Source: Ricordea florida (taxonomy: Eukaryota; Cnidaria; Anthozoa; Corallimorpharia; Ricordeidae). Taken from it: a stretch of DNA of 64,000 nt. The notes beneath the pieces were generated by a model, which searched no databases, was not told the origin of the DNA, and saw only the letters and a program-made list of their open reading frames with translations. The stretch spans positions 31,444,718 to 31,508,717 of the forward strand of contig OX453275.1 of assembly GCA_949710005.1 (NCBI GenBank), given 5' to 3'. The position numbers and the translations under genes are program-made. Positions 34,159 through 46,294 of this stretch are shown here, piece after piece; within the stretch, counting starts at the first letter, position 1, and each line of letters opens with the position of its first letter.

Positions 34159-35135
34159 GTATGATAACAGACTGAAGAGACGAGAGATTATCAAGACACA
34201 ACTTAGCTTGTAAAAAACGGGCTGCCGATTTCTACTGGGGCAATCACTAAAGAGACAGTTCAGATGGTAGTTATTTCACTTTTTTCAGGTCGTTAAATTA
34301 TCATGCAGCCCCTAGCTTTTTGGACGAGCACGTAAATGTTTGAAATTGCCACTGCCCCATTGGCTTTGAGTGTCCAAGTCTTTGTTGTGACTGGGGAAAA
34401 ACATACTACCGTCTTGAATATATTCCTTTCACCTAGAAAACGTTTGAAGGTGATTCTCAATTTTTATTCACGTCATAGACAGGCAGTGTAAAAATGTACC
34501 TAATTTGGGACGTTCGAGACACGCGTCATTTTGCTCTGTAGGATTGCATAGATTTCCTAGATTCAAACGTACTTGAAGTCTTGTAATGGATATAGAGCCG
34601 TTTCCAATAGCGTCTTGTTGACTATTGAAGTTAGCAAATCCAGACTAATCAATCTAACCGTTTAAAACACAGGAATAAAGTCCAAACAAACTGATCAGAA
34701 CTCAAAGCAATGCAAATACATGTAGTCTACATTCATGTCCAAGTTTACAGCTCACTGGAAAACCCTGGCAAGACTACTACAGTTGGTTTAAATTTTTAAG
34801 TTAAAGTTTTTAATATCATCTTGTAAAACTATAACTAACATAGATTTTTTCCTTTTAGGCCTCCTTTCCATTGTTACCTCAATTCTTTCTATCTTTTTTG
34901 TTTTCATAATGATAATTTATAATGATTTTATCTGTAAAGTGGCAAAATGAAAATACAAAAATAGATCTAGATACAATGCACAATTGGTTTAGAAAGATTC
35001 TGTTGCCATTCTTTTCTCACAGCTCTACAAAACCAAAGCAGTTGTGAAAGTAATTTCCAGATTAAGTTGGGAACCACTTTATGGTAATCTGAAAGTAATT
35101 AAATATCAACCTCAATTATTGTTATTTACTTTCAG

Positions 35136-35969
35136 TTTCCAGCAGTTGTGAGTCTTGACACTCAGAGTACATCATCAGATGCAAGTTCACAAAACAAAGA
35201 AAGCTTAAAAACCAGACAATTTATTCCTAAGGACTGCACAAAACCTTGCAAACTTGGAGAATGCTCAAGTGACACTGATGTTTATACTGACACAGATGAT
35301 GATGATGATGTTGCAATTCTCAATGAAGAGAGGACAAGCCTCTTCACTGCTCTAAAAAGTAGATTTAATAATAATGATACCTCTCGCATGAGCACAACAA
35401 AGGATTTGACAGCACAAGAGGATATAAACATTTCTGCCCAGAATTCTTCTATTAAAAGCAATGTGTGCAACAAAAAGTTAGCAAAGAGTCAAAAAACCAG
35501 TGAAATCATTGATCTTTCATCTTCAGACGATGATAATGTAAGTAGTGAGCACAAAAGCAGGGTGGCACGTCAAAACACAGAAACAGCAGGGAATGAATGT
35601 GTTGTGTTAGGATCACAGAAGCATAGAATATGGAAAACACTGCCTTCAGATAAGGACAACCATCAACAAAAATTTTCGTCAATCAAGAAATGTGTGGAAA
35701 AGTTTGTAGATTTATCTCAATCTGATTGCGAATCTGACTCCAACAGTGATGACAGTACTGAGCTTCCATGCATGCTGCCTCCCTCCTGTGTTTCCTTTGC
35801 CAAAGTGATGCATCAGACAGGATCAGAGTCAGACAAAAGTATGAGTGGCATTGATTCAAGAACACGAGAAAGCACTGCTGACTCTGATGAAGACTCTACA
35901 TGTAGGATTCCCTGCAAAAAGAAGAAGGGGTCAACCGAAGGGGTTCTTCATCAAGGAAAAAAAAGTCTG
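35136..35969 (+). CDS. EME1: EME1-like exon 2, copy B
   Basis: 834 nt, phase 0, same borders as copy A 635-1468, with open frame and about ten amino-acid differences. Both SUMO-interaction-like motifs are kept. The basic cluster reads CKKKKG instead of CKKKKR. Confidence 0.75.
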
Positions 35970-37329
35970 GTAAGTAGCAATATCACTATTCAGTATTTTG
36001 TGATGACATACTGTACATAATAGTTTAAAGTGCTTAAGGTAATATAAATTATCAAACACAAAACAGCCCTCCGTGAATCATCACATGTTAAACCAAGAAG
36101 AGAGTTGTTATAAAAGACATTGCATGGCATTTTTGTTAAAGTTTGCTGATACCATATCGTAATCAAACGTGTTTTTCTAGATTGATTGGTACATTATGTC
36201 TCCTCAAACAAATCAAAATTTAAGATGCAAGGATGAGGTGTGTTTCCTTCAAATTTCTAAACACATCTCAGTGCTTAATTTGCTTCTCATTAGCCTGTAT
36301 GTATTGTTTGTCAGTTTAAGAAGCTCTTACCCATCATTAGCATTTTCATTTGTAATTAAAAGATATATTTTTGCAAAAGAGTTCACTGGCATATAGTGTT
36401 TTATGGTGATTTTGTTTTCAGGACTTTCTAGTTTTAAAAAAGACCAGTGTTACTCAGCCTGTATAATTTTGAGATTGGTTTTCCAGTATAATTTGGGTGT
36501 TTTTCACCACAGCAGCTTTTGACAGCCAAAGTTGTAACATGATTGCTGTTAAACCAGATGGAAAACATACTGTGCTTTATTTTTAATAGCATCTCAAATT
36601 TCTCAGAAACAAAGAATAATGCAAAATACTCCGAGAGCTAAGTATGGAGAATGTGTGATACTACCATTATTGTACATGTAAGAGATTAGATAAATTGTGG
36701 AATGGAGTCTACCTGTTCTTATAATAATTGTAAGTTATTTACATGTTAAATAAATCAATATAAACATGTACTGGTACATGAAAAGATTACTCGATTGTGA
36801 CTGGTTAAGAGCAGTGCAGTTCAAGTGTACTTTAACACCAGTGCAAAAAGTGTAACACCAGTGCAAAACGTGTACATGTAACAGAAGTGCAAATTACAAA
36901 TCAGATTTTTTTTGTAATTAATGAAAAATAATTGTATGACTTTCTTGTTCAATTTGTGATTTATTTGCACTCATTAGTTTTTTCAAAAAGCTCACTTGTT
37001 TTAAAATAAATCACAAATTGAACTTGAAACCATATGACAACCATTACAAAAACTTAGCTGAAAAAGCAAGCACGGGACCAAACATAACAGGCCAAAAAAG
37101 AAGAGAAGGAAAAAGAGAAACAGGCAAGACAACTAGCCAGATCACAGTTAAGGAATCAAAAGGAAAAAGAAAAGCTTTTGAAACAGGTTTGTAGGTAACC
37201 AAACTTTTAATTCTTGTTTGAAGTGAGTGAAAAAAAAACTCCATTTTTCTGTTGAGGTGGTTATATCAGTGCATGTACTTGTAGTCATTGTGCTAGAGAA
37301 TGGCAACATGCATTTAATTACTTTTAACA

Positions 37330-39480
37330 ACTGCCTTCATTAAACCCCAACAAGGTCCAGACCAGATTCATATTTTCATATTTTCTGAGAACTTAAGCTG
37401 ACTGGAATTCCCTCCCTCAGGCCATTTTATTATCAAGTTCATTAGAGTCTTTTAAATCTTATTTATCAGCTTTTCTTAAATATTAGTTATAAGGTCAATT
37501 TTATGAATTTTATTATTTTATGAGTTTTTTTTATTGTCTTACAGTTGGTGTGATTTCTTAGTAGTTTTATTGACCTAATATATGTAAGTTGTTGATGAAC
37601 ACTTGTTGATAAAGGTTTTGCAATTTCTTAATCAGAAGTTTTGGTCAATCTCCATGTTTCCAAACGATACATAAGGACAGACTTCATGTTTGTATTGAAA
37701 ATCCTGAGCTTTGTTTGCAATCTGATACATTTTTCCTTCCACACAGGCATAAGCATTGAGAATGTTGATTGCACTTTCCTTATCCTGGCTATTATGACTG
37801 TCCTTGTCAGTTCCACCAGTTTCATTGATGATGCTTCCCAAATACGTGAACTCAGACACTCTTTCAACAGCTTCCCCATGAAGTTCCAATGATTCTTGTC
37901 GCCTCATACCAATTCGCATCTGCTTTGTTTTACGGATGTTGATTCTGAACCCAACCTGCCCACCAGTCTCTTGTAGTCTTTCTCCTTTCACTTGCATATC
38001 AACCAGTTGGTGTGTTAGTAAGCAAAGATTGTCAGCATAGTCCAAGTCTTCTAGACATTGGGTCAATATCCACTGGAGACCCAAACGTTTACCCTAATTT
38101 GTGTTCTTCAAAACCCAATCAAGTACCATGAGGAACAGCAACAGGGAAAGAAGGCATCCCTGTCTAACACCAGTCTAGACCTTGATGGACTCGGTCATAT
38201 AGTTCCTCCATGAAGCACTTAGCAAGTAAAGCCGTGATACTGAACCTTAAGCATATTGATGACTTTATCAGGTATGCCATAATGACGAAGATCCTCCACA
38301 TAGCCTCCCTATCCAGAGAATCAAAGGCTTTCTCAAAATCCACGAATAGCAAGTACAGGAGGGAAGACCACTCGATTGCTTGTTCTATAATAATCCTCAG
38401 TGTGGCAATTTGACTGATGCAATAACGACTCTTTCTAATTCCTGCCTGCTCATCTCTCAGGGCTTTGTAAACAGCCACCTTCATTTGGTTCAATATGAGA
38501 GCAACATTATTCCCCTCCAGTTACCACACAAACTAAGGTTGCCTTTCTTTGCCAGCTTTAGTAGAAGACCTTTTCTTCCATTCGTCTGGAATCTCTTCTT
38601 TCTCCCATACGAAATTTAGAATTCTATGCAGTGCTTCCACAATACAAGGCCTTCCCTGCTTCTATGCTTCAGGAGGGATGTTATCCATCCCTGGAGCTTT
38701 GGCATTCTTCAGTTGATTGAGGGCTGTTCTAATTTCTCCTCTGTTAATAGGTCCTTTGTTGATGTTCAGGAAAACGTCTGCAGGTCGAAGATCTGGTAAT
38801 TGGCTTGGGGCTTGTCTGTTGAATATGGATTCAAAATGTGTTTTCCAACGCTGAAGCTGGTGTTCCATTTTTGTCAAGAGAGTTCCATCTTCACTTCTAA
38901 TTGGGCGATTCTGATTGCATTTTATCCCGCTAAGTCTTCTGCTTCTCATGCAGTGCTCTCAATTAAGTTCCTTTTGTCTCTTCAGCAAGATTTCTTAACC
39001 TCTCTGTTCTTCTTGTTTTAGTCACTATTTGCTTCACATTTCCCTTGTCTTGTTTGAGCGTCATTCAGTTTCTGTTTGGCCTTCTGTCTTTCTTCAATCT
39101 TCCTGTATGTCTTGTCAGACAGCCACCCCTTCCGGGTCCTTTTCATACATATGAGAGCACTCTCATGCATATCAACAAGTATCATCTTGGTTTTCTCCTA
39201 TTGTACATTTATGTGAATAATATCTTGGGCCTGCACACCACCATCCTTGTTTACATTTCTTACTTCTTCTCATTCTTCTTGATGAAATAGGGATTCAAAC
39301 TGGTTTTGCAACTCATTTTGAAAGGCCTGTTTTGTTTCAGGGTCTCACAGTTTCATAACATCAAAATAATTTCCTTCTCGTAGTTATGAACGGCTTTCTT
39401 GCAGCCAGCTTGATCTTTGGAGAAGCACTACCACAAAGTGATGGTCTGACCCAATATTAATTGGCTTCCCTTTTTGCAAT
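37330..39480 (-). mobile_element. Non-LTR retrotransposon remnant, copy B
   Basis: Same insertion as in copy A. Better preserved pieces on the minus strand: GSDHH endonuclease end (about 39,435-39,465), 38,949-38,662 (linker with NAKAPGMDNIPPE), 38,493-38,164 (RT with LLFVDFEKAFDSLDREAMW) and 38,084-37,632 (palm and C-terminal part). The catalytic box reads YADN instead of YADD. The 3' tail present in copy A is deleted here. Confidence 0.82.
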
Positions 39481-40314
39481 TCCCTTTTTACAAAGAAAGT
39501 CATGCACATCCTGTAGTCTAGGTACATGTAATTAAGAGTCTGACTTTAAGTTTTCTTAAGTATTTCCTCTTAAAGATTGTACAGTAGCTACATGACATTA
39601 ATTGTATTGCCCTGCAATGTAAAGAATTTCTTTTGCTTTTAAACCTCTTTTCAGGCAGACAAAATGAATCAGAAGGCAAATCGACTTGATACCTGTGTCA
39701 AGGTATGACTATCAGTATATTCAATGTGTTTCAAAAACTCATTAATAATGCATAAAGAAAACACAAAGGAAATAAATGTTTTGTAATGAGTGTCTTTGTA
39801 TTTGATAAAGACACGGCTAACATTTGTGTTCAATTTTCTTGGTCAAAATACACCAAAATCCAAAGTTAAGTGTAATTATGAATAGGTCCATTTGAAGCCA
39901 TTCAATAGGCTCATATTTCATGCTTTGTCAGTATAAAACAATTGGCTATACCTCATGTTTTATACTTGATTAAGCACTTCTGCTTGTTTATTAAACTACC
40001 CTTAAGAACTTAGTTTTCTTGAATTCTAATATTATTGTACATCATACTTCATTTTCTTTTGCCTGCTATTGAATTTAAATTGCCTGGAATGATTAAACAA
40101 CAAAACTGTGAGGTGAAGATTTCTATAAGGTGATTTTGTAGTTGTTGAGAAGAAAAGCCCAAAGCCGACTGTCAACAGTTGGTGGGGACCACAGGTAGGC
40201 TGTCTTCTTGTTTAAGGAAAGTTCTTTTGAAAGGGAAAGTTACAGTACTCTGTTATTGGAGAAAAGAAACTGGTCAGTGTGGGGGTGGGAAATTGAAACA
40301 CACTAAAACACTGT

Positions 40315-40465
40315 TTATAAAATTAGTTGATAAAGCAAGTTTTACCACTGTAGAATTTAAGGATGCTGATGAAGGAATGTGGGGGGTAATGAGGGAATTA
40401 GTGCTCACAATGTGAGCACCTCTTGAACCTCACAGTGGTAAATCTTGCTTTATCAGCTTGTTTGA
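40315..40465. mobile_element. Short inverted-repeat element (MITE), copy B
   Basis: Duplicate of 6,950-7,100. The arms AGTTGATAAAGCAAGTTTTA and their complement near 40,430-40,458 are slightly better preserved here. Confidence 0.6.
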
Positions 40466-40664
40466 TGAACTACATGTAGTTTTTGTGTGTTTTAATAAGC
40501 TTTTATTGACTTTAATCATCCTGAATTTAAATTTTTGTTAAGGAACAAAACATTTAGTAAGAATAAAAATATCAGTTTGGGTTAGTGTAAATTGTCAATG
40601 TTATTTTTAAAAGTAGTTAGCAAATCCATGGCTGTGTACATGTTGTGATTGGGCAGAATACGGC

Positions 40665-40713
40665 TTTTATTGTTATTGTTATTTTTATTAATATTATTAT
40701 TATTATCATATTA

Positions 40714-40766
<53 letters not shown>

Positions 40767-40767
40767 G
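40665..40767. repeat. (ATT)n microsatellite, copy B
   Basis: Longer version of the copy A tract at 7,309-7,397, just upstream of the 28 nt EME1 exon. Confidence 0.9.
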
Positions 40768-40902
40768 TTACAATTCCCTCCAGTTTTTTGCGTTTTTGTG
40801 GGTTTTCTGAATCATGTCTACTCCCCGCAGCTTAGAGACACAACACTTTCTGCAACAGGTGAGCAGTTCTGAGGATGACCAACAACTGTAAACTTCCAAG
40901 GA

Positions 40903-41044
40903 TGGGATCAATATCAGTTTCTGGGCAACTGTGCACCTACCCCTCCCCTAATCCAACTAGTTATAATGAGTTAAAAAGTTAGCGTTAATGTTGGTTTAGG
41001 GGAGGGGTAGGTGCACGGTTGCCCGGAAACTGATATTGATCCCA
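40903..41044. mobile_element. About 140 bp MITE only in copy B
   Basis: Long inverted ends: GGGATCAATATCAGTTTC and its complement GAAACTGATATTGATCCC, each followed inward by a CACCTACCCCTCCCCTAA word or its complement. Copy A has the empty site AACTTCCAAGGGTTTCAG near 7,530. Non-coding, high copy type; superfamily unassigned. Confidence 0.78.
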
Positions 41045-41361
41045 AGGGTTTCAGGTAGATGTGGCTTCCCGCACCAGGCTTTAGTGTTTTTTGAGATACA
41101 TCCGAGTGCACCAATTATGACTGGTACTACTGTCACTTTTGAGGCTCCATGAATCATTATTATTATTATATTAGGGTTTTTCATAATTATGATTGTTGTA
41201 TCTTTCTTATTTTTTCGCTGTTATAGCATGTTTATGCCAATTTTTAAAAATGTAATAGCCCTTATGCGTGATGATGTCACGATTTCTTTGGTAACTTCAA
41301 TACGAGGCTTGGTGGTGATGCTTTCGCGGGAATATTAAAAAACATAAAGGTCAGATCGAAC

Positions 41362-41915
41362 ATGACTGCCAATAATTCTACTAAAATCACTCTAACTGAG
41401 GAGGATATAAGTGGTGCTTCGCTAAGAGGAAAAATTCCTAGTGCTCTCACTATTCCCGAATTAAAGAGATGGCTTTCCTGCAGGAAAGGAGCGAAATTAA
41501 GCGGCACGAAGCGGACCTTGGTCGAAAGGTAAGATGTGCGCGAAATGCGAAGTTCGCGATTTAGTGCTTCACGATCAGTGCATTTGACTGAAAAACATTA
41601 AATTTCCCTTCTAGAGTTCAGAGTTATATCGATGGTGGTCTGGATAAGGATCTTGTTGATTTAGACAAGGGAGAAAGTATCGCTAGAAAGAGACGAAATC
41701 TGGGTATAAACGCCGACGACGCCGCTGCTGTCAATGATGAGTTTATGTTTCCTCCTCCTACCGCACTGTGGAAAGGAATCGCCGATGGTCGAACAATTCT
41801 ACCTGAATTTACACTTGCGAATATGATGAACTACTTTGTTACACGAAAAGTATGTGATGGAGAAATCGCTGGCGAATTTAAACATGTAAATAATCACTCG
41901 TACCCGCTTTTTAAA
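41362..41915 (+). pseudogene. SAP-domain accessory protein of the ISL2EU element, 5' exons only
   Basis: Exon 1 is 41,362-41,528 (ATG to GAAAG|GTAAG, phase 2) and exon 2 is 41,615-41,915 (acceptor TTCTAG, ends PLFK at a GTAATT donor). The first exon encodes a SAP-like DNA-binding helix pair (IPELKRWLSCRKGAKLSG, then KRTLVER). The second has a region common before SWIM-type zinc fingers in this family (FTLANMMNYFVTRK, HVNNHSYPLFK). No lesion is present in either exon. The zinc finger and the expected YqaJ-type nuclease are deleted right after the donor. Role in transposition inferred. Confidence 0.65.
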
Positions 41916-41937
41916 GTAATTATTTATTATTTTTTAC

Positions 41938-42751
41938 TAATTATTCTAGACACGTGCGATTGAGACAGCTCAAACCGAACGGCCAAATCTTGTTCAAGCA
42001 TTCCAACACGAAGCCTTGTCAACACAAGAAGCAGCTCATCTTCGGTGGTTAATTTTCTCGTTGGCCCAGGTTTTAAACCCCCTAAATCATCACTGTTTGA
42101 GTTGGAAGCACTTGATGTTCCCCAGTACGTAAGATTGTTCATTTCATCGCCTAAGAATTCCAAGAGGCAGTAAAACTGTTCTTCAGTAAAACCGGTGTAA
42201 AACTTAAAAACCTTGGGGTCTTTAAGCAAATTTTTTACCGAGAATCGCTTGGCTTCAAAGGCAGCTTCGGCTGTCTTCCTTCGGATGACCTCGCTCTCCA
42301 GTGATAGCTCCAATTCTTTTATTCTCCGTCTTTAAAGTTCCTCGTGAGACTCCTCGATATCCGGCTCGATGTCATTATTTTCGATACCATCCTCTGCGAA
42401 TTCAGCATCTGCCGCTTCGGTGAATACATCTGAAATCTTTTGTTTCTCGACCGGCTTACGGTCTTTCGGGGGCTTCCTCGGTTCTTTCTCTTGAACAAAG
42501 CAAAACTTAGTCGGAACAGACACTGGCTTTAAGTTGACACGAGAAGAACCCGGCTTTTTTGTAAAGCATTCAGCTTCAAAGTGATCTCCACATATCCTCG
42601 AGTGCTCATTCACTGGCGTGTTTGTTCGCCGTATTTTCGCAAGCCATTTGGATAGTAACTCTTTGCTTTCCAGTGGTAAGCGATGCCAGGACTTTTTGAC
42701 TTCCATGTCTGAAGAATTTGTACAGCCGTAGGCAATACACCAGTGAGGCAT
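41938..42751 (-). pseudogene. THAP-domain transposase of the ISL2EU element, 3' half missing
   Basis: Start ATG at 42,751 (MPHWCIAYGCTN). A THAP zinc finger follows, with the C2CH ligands (C-x4-C, then ICGDHF), the WLAKIRR segment and an acidic linker. The frame stops at 42,332. One frame over, the protein resumes with a coiled coil (RRIKELELSLE), FYTGFTEEQFYCLLEFL and a helix-turn-helix (LTTEDELLLVLTRLRVG, VRFELSQSHVSRI), the N-terminal signature of DDE_Tnp_4 transposases. One frameshift separates the parts, and the DDE catalytic core is missing after a GTAAAA donor at 41,937. Confidence 0.78.
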
Positions 42752-43800
42752 TGCGAAAAAAGCGACGAATAAACCACAATCACTGAATATTTCTCCTTGA
42801 TCGTAAACAAACCACGCGAAGCGTTCACCACCAAGCCTCGCTTTCATGTTACCAGAAACATTTGTGACGTCATCCCGCATAAGTGCTATTAACAAAGTAC
42901 ACATTACCAATGAATGATTTCACCAATAAAGTTATTAATTATTATTATTATCATTATTATTATTATAGATATTTATTATTATTATTAATATTATTTACTA
43001 TTATTATTACACTGGTGTTGATTTCATCTCCCTGAATTAAAATCTGCTCTATTTTTCCTTTCCTTTAGCAAATTCTCGTTTCTATCGACCCTGCTTTGTT
43101 GAACATTGGCCAGCTTCAAGAGGAAAGTGTTCTCGTTCAAAAGTTGAACGATTTGGGAGCTGGTTACAACATAAAGCCCCAGCCTACCCCTGCCAGTGTG
43201 ACATGGTAGAGGCTGTCTTTGAGCATGATGTAGGGGAAACACTTCAGGTAAGTTTAATATGAAAGAAAAGCACACTATCCTGGAATGCTTTTAGACAGAG
43301 GACGTTTACTAAGGAGAGTCTAGTTTCATCAAACACTTAAACAATTCTAAGCTACGGAGTGCTACCTCTTGTGAGACGTTTTTAGCAGGCGCGACTTCTG
43401 TAGTTAAGGTATTCCTGGAGGCTAAATTGCACATTTTTTCCTGGAAATTAACATCTTTGAAATCTGTCAAAATATTGCTTAAACTTGATCATATTTTCAC
43501 ATCTGAAATCTTATTGAATGTAGATTACTTGAAAAACAATTTTATTGATAAAGATTGAAAGAACGTGCTTCACTGCATTACGACCGATTTTACGGGTCTG
43601 CGAAGTTAGTCTCAAAAGTAAGGGGTGCCAGTGATCTACATGCGCGTTGTTTTAGATTTACGCTTTTCAAGTAAAGTTTGGTTAGAAACTCTTTCGTTCT
43701 AAACCTGCAGTGTTAAATAAAATCGGAGTGTAAAGTTGCGGATGGTTTGAGAAGTAAACCACGGGACGAGGAATTTAGAATTGACTAGTTTAGACACGTG

Positions 43801-44195
43801 GCACCGCTCAAGCTAACTGTGAAAAGCCTTCCATTTCAGGTTTGTACAAAGACGTCCTTTGCAGATGCTAACTATGAAAAGCCTCCCATTTCAGATTTCT
43901 ACAAAGACGTCCTTTGCAGATGCTAACTATGAAAAGTCTCCCATTTCAGATTTCTACAAAGACGTGCTTTGCAGATGCTAACTATGAAAAGCCTCCTATT
44001 TCAGATTTCTACAAAGAAGTCCCTTGCAGATGCTAACTATGAAAAGCTTCCATTTCAGATTTCTACAAAGACGTCCTTTGCAGATGCTAACTATGAAAAG
44101 TCTTCCATTTCAGATTTCTACAAAAACGTCCTTTGCAGATGCTAACTATGAAAAGCCTTCCATTTCAGATTTCTACAAAGACGTCCTTTGCAGAC
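43801..44195. repeat. 55 bp minisatellite, about seven units
   Basis: The unit contains CCTTTGCAGATGCTAACTAT, CATTTCAGATTTCTACAAAG and ACGT. CCTTTGCAGA starts at 43,856, 43,911, 43,966, 44,021, 44,075, 44,130 and 44,185, giving periods of 55 or 54. The first unit (from 43,801) is degenerate. As 55 is not a multiple of three, it is unlikely to be coding. Only in copy B. Confidence 0.93.
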
Positions 44196-44355
44196 GGGTG
44201 GTTATATATTGTGCACCTTGTTTTGCATGACATTTGTTTTTGATTCTACAAACAAATTTGCCACCAAATAATTGGGATTGAATGAAAGTTCATTGTTTTA
44301 AAGAGCTGCCTACCCCCTTGCCATCCTCCCTCCCCCCCCCCCCCACTGACGTTGT

Positions 44356-44905
44356 GTGGTCGATTTTTTGTTGCATCGATACCAGCGCGCAAAGCTCTCA
44401 GCGGGCAGATATTCCATCATGCATTACCCGGAACTGTCATATATTGACTCCTTAAATAGGCATGGCTTAGTATCACTTTGCCATAGACGCGTTAAGTTAT
44501 GCGATAATCTGTTTTTGACCATGTCCAGCCCCTATCATAGGCTTTGCTCTTTGCTGCCCGAAAGGCACCATGCGACTTACAACACGAGACGCCAGCGCGT
44601 TTTTAATATGCCACGGTTGCGCACTGACCGTTTCATGCACTCGTTTATTCCGGCTACCCGCGCGCGCGAAAATTTAGGGCCTTGGCAAAGATTATGTCTT
44701 TCATATTTAGTCTGTAGCTTTGTTATCGTCATATTGTTAGATATGAGGCCTCCCTTCTCTAGAACTTATTTTTGCACAACTATTCCTGTAAATATATAAT
44801 TTACATATTTATTTATGCTTACATAAATATATTTAATTGTAAATAATACGCAATTCAGCCTCTAGGCTGTGGTGTATTTTTTTATAAATAAACTATCCAT
44901 CTATC
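44356..44905 (+). mobile_element. LINE 3' fragment with (ATCT)n tail
   Basis: The open frame 44,356-44,799 carries the C-terminal end typical of CR1/L2-like LINE ORF2 (ERHHATYNTRRQRVFNMPRL, TDRFMHSFIP). A short AT-rich 3' UTR and a tail CATCTATCTATCT at about 44,892-44,904 follow. It is a 5'-truncated insertion. It lies within the 2.2 kb block (43,716-45,950) found only in copy B. The rest of that block, including a G-rich tract at 45,425-45,475, shows no gene. Confidence 0.72.
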
Positions 44906-46294
44906 TATCTAAGATGATTCTTTCGTGACGTCAAGTTTTCTTCACCATGCCGTGAGAGCACTGGCGTTCAAAATAGTGCAAATATTTTCGGTAAATCGAG
45001 ATGAACATTTCTAAAATACAAAACCATGAAGTGAGAGATAAAACGTACCCATTTGAGCTCTAAAAGAAGTATGAAGAACGATTTCTTCGACACCCAAATA
45101 TGTCAATAATCCTTTGCATGTCATTCTCCATTGTCTTGTTACACGCACATGCACTCGAGAACTGACATAAATCAACATGGCCGCCAACTCATACGCAGTT
45201 CCAGTCCCAGCGCGGTCTTGATTATCACTCCCAGTCCCTCGACAGAACTCAATGTTCTAACTCCGAGTAATAACAGCCATCCCGTGAAGTAGTACAGAGA
45301 TCAGTTAGAAGATTAGGCGAGATGCGGGATGAAAACAAAAAAAACAAGATATTAAATAATATAATATTTTTTACTGTGTCTTTGCCCGAACGGTACATCA
45401 GTTTTGCCCGAATAATACTATTTTTTTCCGACAGGGGGGGGGGGGGGGGGCTGCAGCCCCCCCGCCCCATACGCTGATGCTGATCAAGCTTGTTCGTTCA
45501 AGATGGCTGCATAGTGACCGAGTTCTTTTTTGACTACATCATGGCCAATAAAAGCACTAAAAAGAACGAGGTCAATATCCAACTTATCTTGGCTGAAGGC
45601 GATAAATGATTTATTACATAGCCATTTTACTTGGTTTTGTCTCGCCGCACAACGCGGGAAATTCTGGGCCGACAAGATATAGGCCTATAAGGACACCTAA
45701 TGACGTTTATTAGCTGTTGGTAGATTCATCTGTTGACTCTGTGATAAATCTAGGACAAGAATATGCCAAAGGTGAGATGCATGCAGGCCGGTGATTGAGT
45801 CTATAGATCTTGCAAGCCTTTATTGTATTCATTATCACCATCATTCGTTAGCTACTGGAAGCATTTATATGCATACCACAACTATGACAACAGTTCAGAC
45901 TGTTTTATAATTTTATTCAGGCTAAATCGCATGAAACTGCCAAGATCAAATTAAATCTTCATCAATGTCTCCACAAGCAGCGCAAGTTAGTATATAATTT
46001 GTTTCATGTATTCAGATTTTCTATCTAAAGATCATGGCGGCAATTGCAGCATATTTTGTTGGAATAAGTTATCTAATAAAACAATTTTTTTATTGCTATA
46101 ATTATTGTAACGCTAAGTTCACGGCGACTGTTGAAGAGCCAAGGGTCACAAACTAAACAACTTGTCGCGATCAAAGTAGCGGGGCGGGAAATGCTTTTAC
46201 TAATCAAGTAAAATCAGGAATCATGGATTGTCAATGTTTTTATTGATGATACTCGAATGTAAACTGAAATACTATTCAAGTATCTACAAACTAG

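Larger units (their letters stand above)
41176..42935. mobile_element. ISL2EU (IS4EU)-type DNA transposon, internally deleted, only in copy B
   Basis: About 1.75 kb inserted into an (ATT)n tract of an EME1 intron; copy A lacks it at about 7,650. Near the two ends lie inverted words AATAGCCCTTATGCGTGATG and its partner around 42,865-42,892 (CATCCCGCATAAGTGCTATT). It carries two convergent genes: a plus-strand SAP-domain gene start and a minus-strand THAP plus DDE transposase gene start. Both break off in the middle. ISL2EU elements are known to carry a transposase and a second, YqaJ-nuclease protein; the halves with the catalytic domains are gone, so it is non-autonomous. Confidence 0.75.
33973..43247 (+). 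pseudogene. EME1: EME1-like gene, copy B: 5' part with several lesions
   Basis: Exons at 33,973-34,158, 35,136-35,969, 36,422-36,460, 37,058-37,186, 39,655-39,702, 40,142-40,194, 40,831-40,858 and 43,069-43,247 match copy A exon for exon. Lesions: TAA at 37,085-37,087 in the coiled-coil exon (copy A has CAA), TAG at 43,207-43,209, and a one-base deletion just after it in the ERCC4-like exon (179 instead of 180 nt). An ISL2EU transposon sits in the last intron. As in copy A, no later nuclease-domain exons follow. The EME1 assignment comes from the ERCC4-like exon and coiled-coil order. Copy B is a pseudogene on sequence evidence, although its first two exons are open and could still be transcribed. 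Confidence 0.74.

Noticed and set aside
43801-44195. CRISPR-like array
   Set aside because: The 55 bp units are contiguous without variable spacers, so this is a minisatellite in a eukaryotic context.
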